DNA of 64,000 nt from the NCBI GenBank assembly GCA_022457155.1, contig JAJGOT010000754.1, positions 216,032-280,031 on the forward strand, in the 5' to 3' direction. Each line of letters opens with the position of its first letter. Position 1 is the first letter of the stretch. A program made the translations under genes and the position numbers. Below the pieces are notes generated by a model. It saw nothing but the letters and a program-made list of their open reading frames with translations. It was not told the DNA's origin and did not search any database. Below, piece by piece: positions 21,067-32,484 of the stretch. Source of the DNA: Cladopsammia gracilis. Taxonomy: Eukaryota; Cnidaria; Anthozoa; Scleractinia; Dendrophylliidae.

Positions 21067-21889
21067 GTCGAACTTCACATGTGCCGAATCTAATGCAAAT
21101 GAGCAAAATCTATTGTTCTTGTTCATTTGCATTAGATTCGGCACATGTAAAGTTCGACGTTTGACTCGGGCCTAATGGGCCTAAGATTTTAGGTTCGACT
21201 GTAGATTCCCAATGGAGATTTCGTCTTTGAAGTTCCATGCTCGAGGCATAATGAATGCAGTTTACTACTGCCTTTTCCCCTGTTTTTGAAATAGATTACG
21301 TTTCACTGTTCCATCCATATTCAGGACTGGCTGGCAAAGTTGTTCACCAAATCAAGGTGTTTTTTTTTTTGCTTTTTCTGGGCGGTTTTCGCTTAAAGTG
21401 CTACAACGACGACAATTTGTGTTTTCCTTTTTGACTTATTATTTTTTTTACTTCAATTCATTCAATGGGTTCATAATTACACAAATCGCTATAATTTAGA
21501 ACAACGATATAAGCTTACTGAGTCCAGAAATAGCTGGCTGAAAACTGTCGAACCCCGTCCGCCATTACTCAGTTCGCAAAACTCAAGCCTTCACAATTAT
21601 TTAAGAAAGCGGTCGGTCCCACGTGTGAGAATCTTCTTTGCATGTTATCAATAAACAATCAATAAAACTAGGTGACCATTACAAACGATTTATCGGGTCT
21701 TTCTTGATGTCGCGGAAACCATTGACGGTTTGCTTTTGTGTTGTGGTGAGGAAATTGTTTTTTTTTTCTTTTGAATTTTTTGTTTTACGTCATTTGGTCA
21801 TCGCACCATCCGCAACACCAAGAAACCGTCATTTATTTCAACTCCACTACACAGCAGACATTGTACGCTCCCATAGGTTTATTTAAATG

Positions 21890-22225
21890 CATTTCGGCCG
21901 GACACCAACGGCATTGACATATTTACATATTTACAATAATGTGAGTACAACAATACAACTATGATTGTCTAACAATGTAGTCAAAATCAATAAATTAAAA
22001 ATAATACAATGGTAATGACGAACTAGAGCTGATCAACCACTCACATACAATGAAAAAACTGCGGTTAAACGGAGGCCAAAAAAAACCTGTCACCCAAAAA
22101 ATCCCTTTTGGGGAAAAATATGTGGCAGGAAATCTGGGTAGGATCCATGGCTCAAACTCTACAGCCCATCTTACGAGGCCCTATATAGTACTACACAATA
22201 AGTACAAAATGCACTAAAGATCTTA
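21890..22225. other. Probable retroelement-derived non-coding DNA
   Basis: AT-rich sequence with no open frame, leading directly into the duplicated segment 22226-22398. I can see no distinct ends. Confidence 0.3.
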
Positions 22226-22398
22226 CATCGTAAACTAGCAGTAATCACAGATCGTGGAGACGCGTTCGAAGGAACTTCCGGCGGAAATGAGCCCCTGAAA
22301 AAAACCAATAGGGGCGGCCATTTGGAAGACCGTCTACCAAGAAATCTCAAATTTGTCTCCAACACGAAATTAGGATTGCGTTCTTCGAACGCGATAAG
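22226..22398. repeat. Dispersed direct repeat, copy 1 (about 170 bp)
   Basis: The segment from AACTAGCAGTAATCACAGAT to TTCGAACGCGATAAG recurs at 23316-23485 with about ten differences. It includes AATAGGGGCGGCCATTTGGA. No coding function is evident. Confidence 0.85.
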
Positions 22399-22645
22399 GA
22401 AAATAAAATAATATACAAATTTTGAAAACAACTGAAGCCGAATGGTGCAGGCCTAGCCGCAATGACTAACCACGTGCGATACTTCGTTTATAACGAAGTT
22501 ACGCTACCCACAATGCACTACAACAATAGTGCCCAGCCCCTGCTGTTCCCGTGCCGTAGAAATATCAATTTCTGTCTAATTCGTTGACTACGTTACTCAA
22601 ACGCCAGAAATTACATATTCTGTAAAACCAACTACTGTGCAGCAC

Positions 22646-22921
22646 TAAGGGGCCGATTACATGGCGAATTTCAGCCCGGTAGGCGGGCTGGAATTTTGTT
22701 GCGATTACGTAGCCAATTTCAGCCCGGGCTGACAGCCCACGCCGCCATCTTGTTTCATTGTAAACAAATCACTGCGCACGCCCGAGTGCACTTTTCTACC
22801 CAGGTGACCTCTCTTTTCACCCCGGGCTGAAATTTCATTCTGATTACATGAGAGCCCGGTTTCAAAAACCTGGCTGGAAAATTCAGCCCGGGCTGAAATT
22901 CGTCATGTAATGGACCCCTAA
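22646..22921. mobile_element. 270-bp MITE with TAA target duplication
   Basis: The element at 22649-22918 begins GGGGCCGATTACATGGCGAA and ends with the near-complement TTCGTCATGTAATGGACCCC. TAA flanks both sides (22646-22648, 22919-22921). Internal CAGCCCGGGCTG palindromes repeat. It is PIF/Harbinger-like. A possible half copy lies near 31140-31190. Confidence 0.85.
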
Positions 22922-23040
22922 CGCTTGGTTCCCACCAGCGGCGTAAGCGGAATCGAAATCGCAAGAACCTTACGATCTAGTGGAAATCAAAATGACGTAA
23001 GCGGATACTAAGCGACGGAATCAGAAGCTAAGTCGAAAGA

Positions 23041-23320
23041 AAAAGGAAACCTTCTGATCCTTCCGATTCCGATTGCGACTCCGTACTTATAAATAAATAA
23101 ATAAATAAATAAACAAATACATAAATAACTTTATTTCCAGCGGGAAAATACACGTAACAGTCGGGGACTGCAAACTAGTGGCCCTTAATTAAATCAATAA
23201 AATAGAGTAGAAAGATAAGCTGTAAGAAAACTATGTACAACTAATTAAGCGGATAGTAAGAAAAGAAAAAGGAAACCTTCTGATCCTTCCGATTCCGATT
23301 GCGACTCCGTACTTATAAAC
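23041..23320 (-). mobile_element. Retroelement 3'-end fragment between about 50-bp direct repeats
   Basis: AAAAAGGAAACCTTCTGATC and the following 35 bp occur at about 23039-23091 and again at about 23266-23318. Between them is a minus-strand non-LTR 3' end with (AAAT)n and ATAACTTTATTTCCAGCGGG. The long flanking repeat would be an unusually long target duplication or a template-switch scar. Confidence 0.55.
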
Positions 23321-23485
23321 TAGCAGTAATCACAGATCACGGAGACGCGTTCGAAGGAATTTCCGGCGAAAATGAGCCCTTGAAAAAAACCAATAGGGGC
23401 GGCCATTTGGAAGACCGTCTGCCAAAAAAATCTCAAATTTGTCTCCAACACGAAATTAGGATTGCGTTCTTCGAAAGCGATAAGT
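23316..23485. repeat. Dispersed direct repeat, copy 2 (about 170 bp)
   Basis: The second copy of the segment at 22226-22398. It is followed immediately by another (AAAT)n-headed retroelement tail. Confidence 0.85.
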
Positions 23486-23632
23486 AAATAAATAAATAAA
23501 TAAATAATAACTTTATTTCCAGAGGGAAAATACACGTAACAGTCGGGGACTGAAAACTAGAGGCCCTCAATTAAATCAATAAAATAGAGTAGAAAGATAA
23601 GCTGTAAGAAAACTATATACAACTAATTAAGA
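23486..23632 (-). mobile_element. Retroelement 3'-end fragment, second copy
   Basis: (AAAT)n is followed by ATAACTTTATTTCCAGAGGG and about 120 bp nearly identical to 23128-23250. The orientation is minus: AATAAAGTTAT lies at the 3' end of the element. Confidence 0.7.
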
Positions 23633-23945
23633 TATATAGAAATGGTCTAAACGGCCTACATACTGTTCTTTTAAAAAATTAAGACACTCTTTTTAAGACA
23701 CTTCAATTTACACTAGAACGTAAGGCTCTTTACGCTACCAACTCCGACTTCGCTTTCGATTACGTCGCTGGCCCTTAATTTTTGCGGAGGGCGATTTTTC
23801 TATGATTTGCGGGAACTAATTTTTGCGATTGGGGAAGACTGTTTTTTTTTTTTCTTGCTGGGAATCAATTTTCGCGATGGGCAGGAAGTCAAGTTCAATT
23901 GGAACTGACAACATTTTCGATTTTTATTTGAGTACATGCAATCGT

Positions 23946-24260
23946 GTGGGCGGCACGGTGGTGTAGTGGTTAGCGCGTCGGACTTTCAACCTAAAGGTCG
24001 GTGGTTCGAAGCCTGGTCTCTGCCGTCGTGTTGTTTCCTTAGACAAGAAACTTTACTCCACAATGTCTCTCTCCACCCAGGTGTATAAATGGGTACCGGC
24101 GACAAAATGCTGGGGGTAACCCTGCGATGGACTAGCATCCCATCCAGGGGGGAGTAGCAATATTCCTAGTCGCTTCATGCTATAGAAACCGGGTTTAAGC
24201 TCCGGCCGTTATGAGCCTTCTGGCTCGGGTGCGCGACTTTACTTTTACTTTACATGCAAT
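23946..24260 (+). mobile_element. tRNA-derived SINE, apparently complete
   Basis: The head has box A TGGTGTAGTGG and box B GGTTCGAAGCC at tRNA spacing. The body contains CCTGCGATGGACTAGCATCC and CATCCAGGGGGGAGTAGCAA, which resemble the conserved core of widespread animal SINE superfamilies. The end is a simple tail, ACTTTACTTTTACTTTAC. The order head, core, tail is that of a tRNA SINE. Confidence 0.8.
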
Positions 24261-24440
24261 CGAAACGGGTGAAAAAAACATGCAGATGTAAAACACTTTA
24301 ATCAGTGTCATTCTATTAGGATTACATCTCGCCGTAGCGTAATATCTACGATAATATCACCCAAGTTATAACTGGTATTTTCGTAACCAAAGAGACGTTT
24401 TAGAAAATGGACACCGACACGATAAATGATGATGTTTGCA

Positions 24441-24581
24441 TGTATATGTTGTGGTGCAATTTTGACCTTGGTGCAAATTTTATTTTCCTTTGTTTTTGGG
24501 TATGGAAATGGGTGATAATGAGTTATAAACAAAGGAAAATAAAATTTGCACTAAGGACAAAATTGCACCACAACATATATA
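24441..24581. repeat. Foldback with about 55-bp arms
   Basis: The left arm (24441-24495, TGTATATGTTGTGGTGCAAT...) and right arm (24526-24581) are inverse complements with few mismatches. The spacer is about 30 bp and the RNA would form a long hairpin. Confidence 0.85.
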
Positions 24582-25181
24582 ACATCGACAGTGGAGAAAA
24601 TTTTTGCGGAAACCAATTTTTGCGAATCGTGAAAAAAATACGTAGAAATTTAGTAGCTCGTGGTATGAGACCGGTCATCGTCAGCTAGGGCTGGTCAATT
24701 ATGTTTTATTTTAGAAATGAAACGTGTAGGGAGAATCACTTTTAGATTCACAATAAGGCTAAAGAGGGATCCATTAGCGCGATTAAATAACTCTCCAGCC
24801 CAAGCCAGCAGACAACAAAACGTAGTGATTGTACTGGTTAAGAAACGAAACGTAATGTCCTCCAGACATGCATTCCTTAAAGACCCGGGTTTAAGCAGAT
24901 GCACTTCCACTCTAAATGCATTTGTTTCTTAGATTCTGCGCGCACACTAAACTGGAAGGGCCCGCACTGATCAGCATTAAACCTATTGGTAGAATCCAGA
25001 TACTGTGCGTTTCACCCAGATTTGCTTGTGTAAAATCAATCAAGCGTGACTTACTTCAATTCTTGCATTCAAACACAGTCTCGAAAGAGTTTACACTTAA
25101 CGTTTTTTTATGTAGTAGTATAAGCTACGAATGATCTCACGTGAGAACCTTAGGGATCCCCTTACTCGGATTATCCAATGA

Positions 25182-25262
25182 GAATGAATGAATGAATGAA
25201 TAACTTTATTTACCGAGGGTGACACATTACAGTTGAGAACTGGTAAACTTGTGGCCCTCTCC
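25182..25262 (-). mobile_element. Retroelement 3' tail (minus strand)
   Basis: (AATG)n is followed by ATAACTTTATTTACCGAGGG and a short unique part. In reverse it reads AATAAAGTTAT plus a (CATT)n tail, as in non-LTR elements. Confidence 0.6.
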
Positions 25263-25875
25263 TATAATAAACTTGTGTTTCACGTGCTTGAGTTCATTCG
25301 AGCAATTGTTTATTGTGAGAACTATCCCTGAAAATCTCTGAATTTACTTTTGTTTCCTCTCACCCTTCCCAATAGCTCATGCTCACTTTTGCTTCCTACC
25401 CAGATTCCTCACGTGTGACCTTGTTAGGAATTGCCAATATTTCTCAGCATAATCGTTAGATAATAAGCTATTTATACTATTCCAATTACTGTCACTTTAG
25501 CTTTCTTAGTTTTAATTTTTTTTCCATGCCCTGTGTTCTTCCACTGTTTGGCCTTGCAAGGCTAAAAGTATTTTTCTGTTAATATTTGAGGGATAAACCC
25601 CTCGTTTAAGTCCCAATATGACTATACAGATTTTCCATACTGCCTCCATACATTTCTTATCAGGAACTTGGGAATGAGTGTGAAAGCGAGCAGGTGAAGC
25701 TTGGGAACGAGCGCGAAGCGCGAGCGGGGGGTTATGGGAAGGAGAAAATATGTTATTTAAGCACAGGACCATGTTTTCAAAAAGATGGTACTTTTACCAT
25801 AAGTTCGGGAAATCTATCGATAAAATGCTGAAACAAGTTGAAATAGGCGCAAAAAAACCCGGATTTTAGGATGAA

Positions 25876-26175
25876 AGGCGCATGAAAATAATATGGGTAC
25901 AAGAAAGAACGGGGCGCGCGAGGGAGACACGCGAGGATGAAGACTTCGAGCTATATTTCGGCCACAGTCATTTTGCCTCGCAGACGGCTTAAAGAGATTC
26001 ATGTAAGACTTAAATCCAGACCTCTTTGTAACGCATCGCCCATAAACTACATTGTAATTGGATTGGGGGCGGGAAACGATTTTCGTGGGCCTCTCGGGCA
26101 GTCGCTCTTTTCCTCCTCGCGTGTTTCCCTCGCGCGCGCCGTTCTTTCTTGCGCCCATATCATTTTCATGCGCCT
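25876..26175. mobile_element. 300-bp MITE with about 60-bp GC-rich inverted ends
   Basis: AGGCGCATGAAAATAATATG...GGGCGCGCGAGGGAGACACG at the left is matched in inverse at 26113-26175 (CGTGTTTCCCTCGCGCGCGC...CATGCGCCT). There is no coding capacity. Confidence 0.8.
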
Positions 26176-26199
26176 GCTACGCAGGCTAATCCAAATTTA

Positions 26200-29100
26200 A
26201 GAATTAGAACCACCTTGTAGAGCATAATGAACTGCATCACAGGAGTGTACTACTCAGTAGCTTTCATTTAACATGGCATTGTTTACAGAATTGATTACAA
26301 AGTTAAATTGGAAAAACAACAGTCGGCGGTGCAAGTTGTCGGTCGAATGTTAGATCCCTTTAGAGCGGCAGCCAGTCTATAATTTGGTTATATTCAAGAA
26401 GGAAAGTAAATAATCAATTCTAGAAAACTCTATTGCAAAAAATGTATTTTTATTTCACACTTCAACTGATATATGACTTTGATCAAAGCATTGACATTTG
26501 TCGGTCAAAAAACCCTGAATTTTCTTTCATCTGAAAGTTTGTTGTGAAATGATAACTGGTATTTAGTTCAGGTTAAATAGTACAATAAAATGTCTTGCAA
26601 TCTTACCCAAAAATGAAAAAACAAAACACTTTATTCTCAGCACAATATTCCCTGTGACCACAAGTCGCTCAGGTTTATTTTCTCTCAAGCTACGCTACCT
26701 GAATTTCATGGTATAATCCAAATGACTCTGGCTACTGTGATTTCTATTGTTGTTTTTTGAGGGAATAAGCAAAATTTGCACATCCAATGCATCACCAACC
26801 ACATGATTCTATAATTTCATATAATTTCCTTTGTTAGGGTACTTGATTCGCTGTAAAGGCATGAGACATGGCGCCAACGATACGGCGGTGTTTTAACATG
26901 TTAAAAATCTAAAGTAAAACAATAAATCTTTTCAGTCATGAGCTATTCTTTTGGCAAAATAATAACGGTAACATCAAATACATACAAAAAAGGGTCAAAA
27001 TACAGAAAACAACACGTGGATACACGAAGTCGATTTTTGTCCTTCTTGGGAGTTAATAAAAGATTAACACTTTTTCATGCGATCACTGATTGTTTTTGTT
27101 TCTTTGGTTAATGAATATTCCCTCTGAACAAGAAAGAGTGGATAACGCCATCATGCAGAACAACGGACAAAAGTCGGGCAGTATACGATGGGCAAGCAAT
27201 AAACAAAGTTGTCCCGCACATTGTGTCTTTTAAAAGTTTATTTCCCATGCTTAGAAATGGAAGGAAAATAGATTAGATACATATCTTCAACTCAGCGGGT
27301 AGTAATAAGCGAATTGTCAACTTGGCGACCCTTTGACTCGTCATCAACCGCTACTTATTCTCCGGCGAATGGAGCAAAACATCGTGACACCGCACACAAC
27401 TACACATTTAATTGACAAGGTTAAAACCTTTTTTCTTCCTTTTTGCTTGTTTATTTTTTGTAGGTTTTCAAGTAGTACCAGCTACCAGATGGTCTATAAT
27501 CCGGTGCACATTTTAAATGTAATACAGAAAAGCAGTCATCTTTGTAGACTAACAAAACAACATAAAATGAATGTCGCAAGAATACTGACTTGATTTTAAA
27601 CCAGAATGTCTTTATCTTCTACATCGTTTTGTTAGCACCAAATGAAAAAACAACAGGAATTAAATGGCGTTAACAATTATTATTAAATCGTAATAAACTA
27701 TTCAAAATGAAAAACAACTTTCGTTTTATGCCAGCTTGGACGATTTTATTTATAGTGCTGACATTTGTCCCTAAAAAATGCCTGTCTTTTAATGTGACGC
27801 TAAAATGGAACAACAAACTTCTCTGCAGAATATTCTGCACCCTCCCTTTCCCCTACACAGATTTTTCTTAGAGGTGTTTGGAAAGTCGAATGAATGTAGA
27901 CTAAAGATAAAACTGATATCATATAAAAAATTTCCCTCGTGTTTAAATCCAACAAGGTTTAAAAACATGTTAATTTAAACTATTTTTGTTTTACATTGCC
28001 TCCGGCACTTGTAATCATAATAAATCTAACTAATTCTTGGCGATCGTTTCAAAACAAAGGTAACTGGTTGTATTGAGCGCAAAAGCTAAAAAAAAAGTTT
28101 GAAAAAACTAATTATAGTAATGTTATCAGCCTGTTATCAGTCTTGTTCAACCAAATTATAAATCGATCACAAATTTAATAACAAAATTAAAAGTGATCGA
28201 TCTTTCGTTGCCTCTGTTCCAAGCTCAGAAATTTAGAGAAAAACTACGGGAACACGACGAGGGAAAACCGAGAGTGTGAAATAAGGAAATGTGATGTTTT
28301 CGGCACATAAGTTGTACTGTGTCTTATAACGGTTGACTATGGAAAAGAAAAGGTCAAAATTATTAAAACTATCGGCAATAATCGAAGCGTGGTTAACGTT
28401 TATGCCGCTGTATCGTCTAGTCGTTGTGGGCACACTATTGTTGGGTAGAAACAATGCGAAGGCATGATTTTATAATTGAAAATATGGCTTTTTTGTTTTT
28501 CATTCTTTCTGTAAATTAAACCGATAAGCTATATCAAGAAATTTCTAACCCAGCGACAATGACAGTAGAAATTGTTTACTGGAAATCTGCCCGCTTAGCG
28601 TGGCGTTTGGTTACTTTAAAAACAACGGCTGAGTTTACATCGGCCATATTCATAGCCAAAACGCTCACGACATACGTATTTATATTACGTGAACAAATAA
28701 ATGGACAGTCACTGTGTTTTGTGAAAGGCTAGGCAAATATTTACATAGACATACGGTTTGCAAAACTGGCAGCTGCCTCGGTATTCAATTCATCCTAAAC
28801 ATGTTTGAAAAGTAAATAAGCTTGTGAAAAAAAAAAAAACAATACGTTAGCAATAAATTAGTGCTATCCATTGTCAGGTTGTTTTAGCCGGATTCTATTA
28901 TTTTTTTTGGTTAACATTGTTAAAGAAGTATTATTCACTAAACATGTTCTTATTTATCTTTTTGAGCTGAAAATGTTTTTTGTATGAAAATGTTATTTGT
29001 AGCCGATCATAAATCTTTCAGCAGCCCAGTTGTTTTAATCTATAAATCACCCTTTAGAAAGTACATGTAAACTAGCAGTTTCTTAAACAAAGATTAAGCC

Positions 29101-29320
29101 CGTTCATCTGGAATTAACGGGTTAAAACCGTCTTGTTGACAGAACGAAATGAAACCAATTTGGACTCTGTCTCTTGCATTGTGTTTTGTTTCATCAATTT
29201 GTTCCTGTTAACTTATTAATTGATTTGATGGCTTTTTTAATGCACCAGCTGCCAATTAGAGGGAGTTGCAAAGGTTCTCTCGCTCGAGCCTCACGCGCAC
29301 GACTCGCCCCAGTTCTTTTC
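26200..29320. other. Gene-free AT-rich stretch
   Basis: About 3.1 kb with no ORF resembling a protein, no clear repeat ends and no convincing splice-site pairs. Confidence 0.5.
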
Positions 29321-29324
29321 CGCC

Positions 29325-29366
29325 GCTTAAGTAAGTAAGAACTTTATTTAGGTGTCAATTTGTTTA
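29325..29366 (-). mobile_element. Very short retroelement 3' tail
   Basis: TTAAGTAAGTAAGAACTTTATTTAGG in reverse is AATAAAGTTC plus (TTAC)n, the signature of a non-LTR 3' end. Only about 40 bp are recognisable. Confidence 0.4.
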
Positions 29367-29947
29367 GTCGCTGTCGCCGCTTTTTTTGGTGGCGCTCGTA
29401 CAAAAATATTGAATGTTTTGTGGTCTAAGGTTATTTCCCTAATTTTGAAAGCAAACGCGATGGCGTGGGATCAAACGTTGTTTTCGATGTCAGATAATTT
29501 TCAAACTGTTTGATTTCTCTGAAACATTTACATCTGTGCAGCCGTGTTGTTCCGTTGGTCTGTAAATTTTATTTTCGAAGACTTTGGGAGGAATTTTTCT
29601 TGGATTCTTTCTTGAAATGTGACACAGTATCAAAATATTATGAAGCGGATAAGCAACAAGTACAAAGAAAACTAAAACACGATTTGTGTAAACATTTTAG
29701 CTTATTTTGTTGGTGATCTAAGTGTTCTAAATACATTTAAAGATTATCAAGCACAAAGTTTACAGCGCTGTGCCTCATGACTTAAACAAGGTTATCTTAT
29801 GCAAACACAAGCCAACATTCTTTATCGCTAAACAAAAATTGACTCTGTTGGTAAACAGTCAGTAAGTATTTTGATTGGTAACAGCTTTTCGTGTCAGAAA
29901 AGTGCCTGTTTCGGCATTTATATATAAAATATGTATGCGTGGATTGC

Positions 29948-30161
29948 TTAACCCTTTAACTCCCAAGAGCGCCAAACACGAAAATTCAAGAAAAATCCCA
30001 AATTTCATTTTGTAAAATATTAAAAAATAAATGGTACCATGCAAAACTACTGCTGAAAAGGTTTCATTTGAATGGTCACATCATAGGTTTCCATCCACAG
30101 ACTAAAAAGTTAGAACTACACTACATGTCTCCATAATTGACTCTGGGAATGAAAGGGTTAA
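29948..30161. mobile_element. piggyBac-like MITE with one internal unit
   Basis: TTAA lies at 29948-29951 and 30158-30161. The ends are CCCTTTAACTCCCAAGAG and CTCTGGGAATGAAAGGG. One copy of the AAATGGTACCATGCAAAACT unit lies inside. TTAA with CCC...GGG ends is the piggyBac hallmark. Confidence 0.85.
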
Positions 30162-30163
30162 GT

Positions 30164-30340
30164 ATGATCGGATGTCACGTGAGAAACAAATCAGAAGTGA
30201 AACCAAACCACGTAACTTGTCTGCGTGCGTTTTCCCGCGCTTGGCGTCGGCTGCATGTATTTGCTACAAGTTTTGATTGGTTCATAAGATCTACGTCAGT
30301 TGTGATTGGCCAGAGTGGTTTTGGTCTTACGACACTCAAA
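30164..30340. repeat. Partial copy of the 32.2-kb MITE family
   Basis: It shares GCGTTTTCCCGCGCTTGGCG, TGATTGGTTCAT and CAATCAGAAGT-like blocks with 32218-32481, but lacks the AGAGCAGTT ends. Confidence 0.6.
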
Positions 30341-32214
30341 CACCGCTTTACTAAAGAGGTTTTCACTTTCTCGTTAACAGTTAAGGAATAATAAGTAGAT
30401 GGGCACTTTAATAATGAGTTTCAAAAATCCGTAATTTTTCGTCTTTTATCCCTCCTTTGAAACGCTTACTATTTCATTCAAATTCAACTATTACGTGATA
30501 ATACATCAAATATTTATACGTAACATCGATCCGTTTTTAAACAACAAGAAGAGCTGTATGTTTCTTTTCTCTGTCTATCTCACGACACCAGCTACTTCTG
30601 AAAAACTGAAAATCAAACGACAGCTGGTCACAAGACATCAAGACATGCTTTAAATGCCTTCATTGAAATGCACAGGTGTCTCAAGGTGCCGCTATGCACA
30701 TTGTGTCAGTATTGGCTATAGCTATGGAGTTCGCGAAATCTCAGTATTTACGAATCGAGTCCTATTGACAATTTGTAGCATTTTGTGTTGTAAATATGTC
30801 GGATGCGACAAATTCTTACCTTCTAAATGGACCGTTATGAACATTTATTTCACGTTGTCTATGTCAAGGTTGTGCCGCTAATTTATCGAATGTAATAATC
30901 ATTACTTTTTCTTAGAAGAGAATAGAGTGGTACAGTAATTTTTGTATGAACGTTGAAGTAATCACTGTACTGAATTGCATAATTAGCCAATCAAAAGCTT
31001 TGGTTACTGTTCTGATTTTGTTCAGTCATCTGAATGAAAATGTTTTTATCAAGTCATTCACAGATCATTTGCGTGATACCTAGCCACTGAGGTGCTCGTC
31101 TGAAGTTAAATGCAATCAAACCCACAATTTCGTGCCTAAGAGCCTGATTATATGAGCCGGGCAGGCCCGGTTAGCCGAGCTGGTCTATGTTCGACAAATT
31201 TAAATTTAGATGTCAAACAAATATAAACCAAAATGAATGTCAGATCTACTTTTTTTTAATTTCTCAAAGCGAACCAGGTAAGAAACTGAGTAATGGTTCT
31301 ATTGCATAGTTGCTATGTTTACTTGAGCACATACGAAGAGTAAGTTCAATTATTCCATATTTAACATAAAAACGCCATAATAAAAAGCTTAACATCGCTA
31401 TCTTAAGAAAGGTTTTGTAGTCATTTGACGAGTTAATACATGATTAAATGTTGAAAATTTAGCAGATAACTGAGATTCTATCACCCCCACCCAAGGGCGT
31501 ACCCCAGCCCTTTCGAAAGGGGTGTCCAGAAATGCAGGCAGAGCGGAGGCCACGCTACTCCATGACTGGCATCACAAAGTGTCCTTAACTATAAAAGTTC
31601 ATCAAAACACACGAAATTCTGTTACATATGAAGTAATATGAAAACGACAAACAACTCTGTCAAATATGAAGTACTCGTTAAGCCATACTTACCTGCATTT
31701 CTGCAAATCAAAGCTATTATATTCAGCATTATCATCATTTGGTGTTCGAGTTATTTGTTTTCTCGTTGTTACGCCCGGCAAGACGGAAATCACATGTTTA
31801 TCGTGCGTAGTTCACCTTGTTTAGTTTTGACTATTTCAAATAATTGTCATGATGAAGCAGATTCTTATCGGAACTTTTAAGCATGTCCCGATAATTAAAT
31901 ATAGCTTCGACCAGCTGTAACTATGCCCATACCCAGGTGAGCAATGAATCATCCAGTGTTGTGCTGCTCCGTTTTGGTCAGTTTCAGTTTCTCAGCTTCT
32001 TAACCCAACCAGGATGGCAGAAATACAATCCTCCTCTCCAAAGATGTGCAAAGAAGAGATTATCCGTGACATTGCTCCGCTTTGTCGTCTTTCAAATGCG
32101 GGTTAGTAAGTTTTTTGTTTTGTTTGACCTAACTCAACCGTCTTTGCGGATAAAATTCTGAACTCTTTCACTGATTTCTAATAGGGGCAGTAGATATTTC
32201 CGATTTACAGCACT

Positions 32215-32484
32215 AATAGAGCAGTTGTCAATTGAGTGTGAAAAGTAATTACACCATTGCTTTGGTTTTTCATTGCTACGCTTTGTGATTGGCTAAAAAA
32301 TCTCGCGCCACTTTCTCGACCAATCAGAAGTTAAACCAAAACCAATCGTGACTTGCTCGCACGCGTTTTCCCGCGCTTGGCGCCGCCCACATGTAATTGC
32401 TTCGAGCTCTGATTGGTTCATTGGATTGTTTTCGACTGCTGTGATTGGTCAGAGTAATTACACTCAATTGAAAACTGCTCTAAT
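32215..32484. mobile_element. 264-bp MITE with AGAGCAGTTNTCAATTGAGT ends
   Basis: The element at 32218-32481 starts AGAGCAGTTGTCAATTGAGT and ends ACTCAATTGAAAACTGCTCT. AAT flanks both sides. The interior has several GATTGG (CCAAT-type) blocks and GCGTTTTCCCGCGCTTGGCG. Confidence 0.8.

Larger units (their letters stand above)
20702..21175. mobile_element. Outer foldback MITE with TAA target duplication, split by an insertion
   Basis: The element starts at 20705 (GGCCCGGTTCAAAC) and ends at 21172 (GTTTGACTCGGGCC), flanked by TAA at 20702-20704 and 21173-21175. Without the insert it is only 120 bp and nearly one hairpin: GTCGAACTTCACATGTGCC (from 21067) pairs with GGCACATGTAAAGTTCGAC. TAA duplication and GGCC ends suit PIF/Harbinger. 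Confidence 0.85.
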
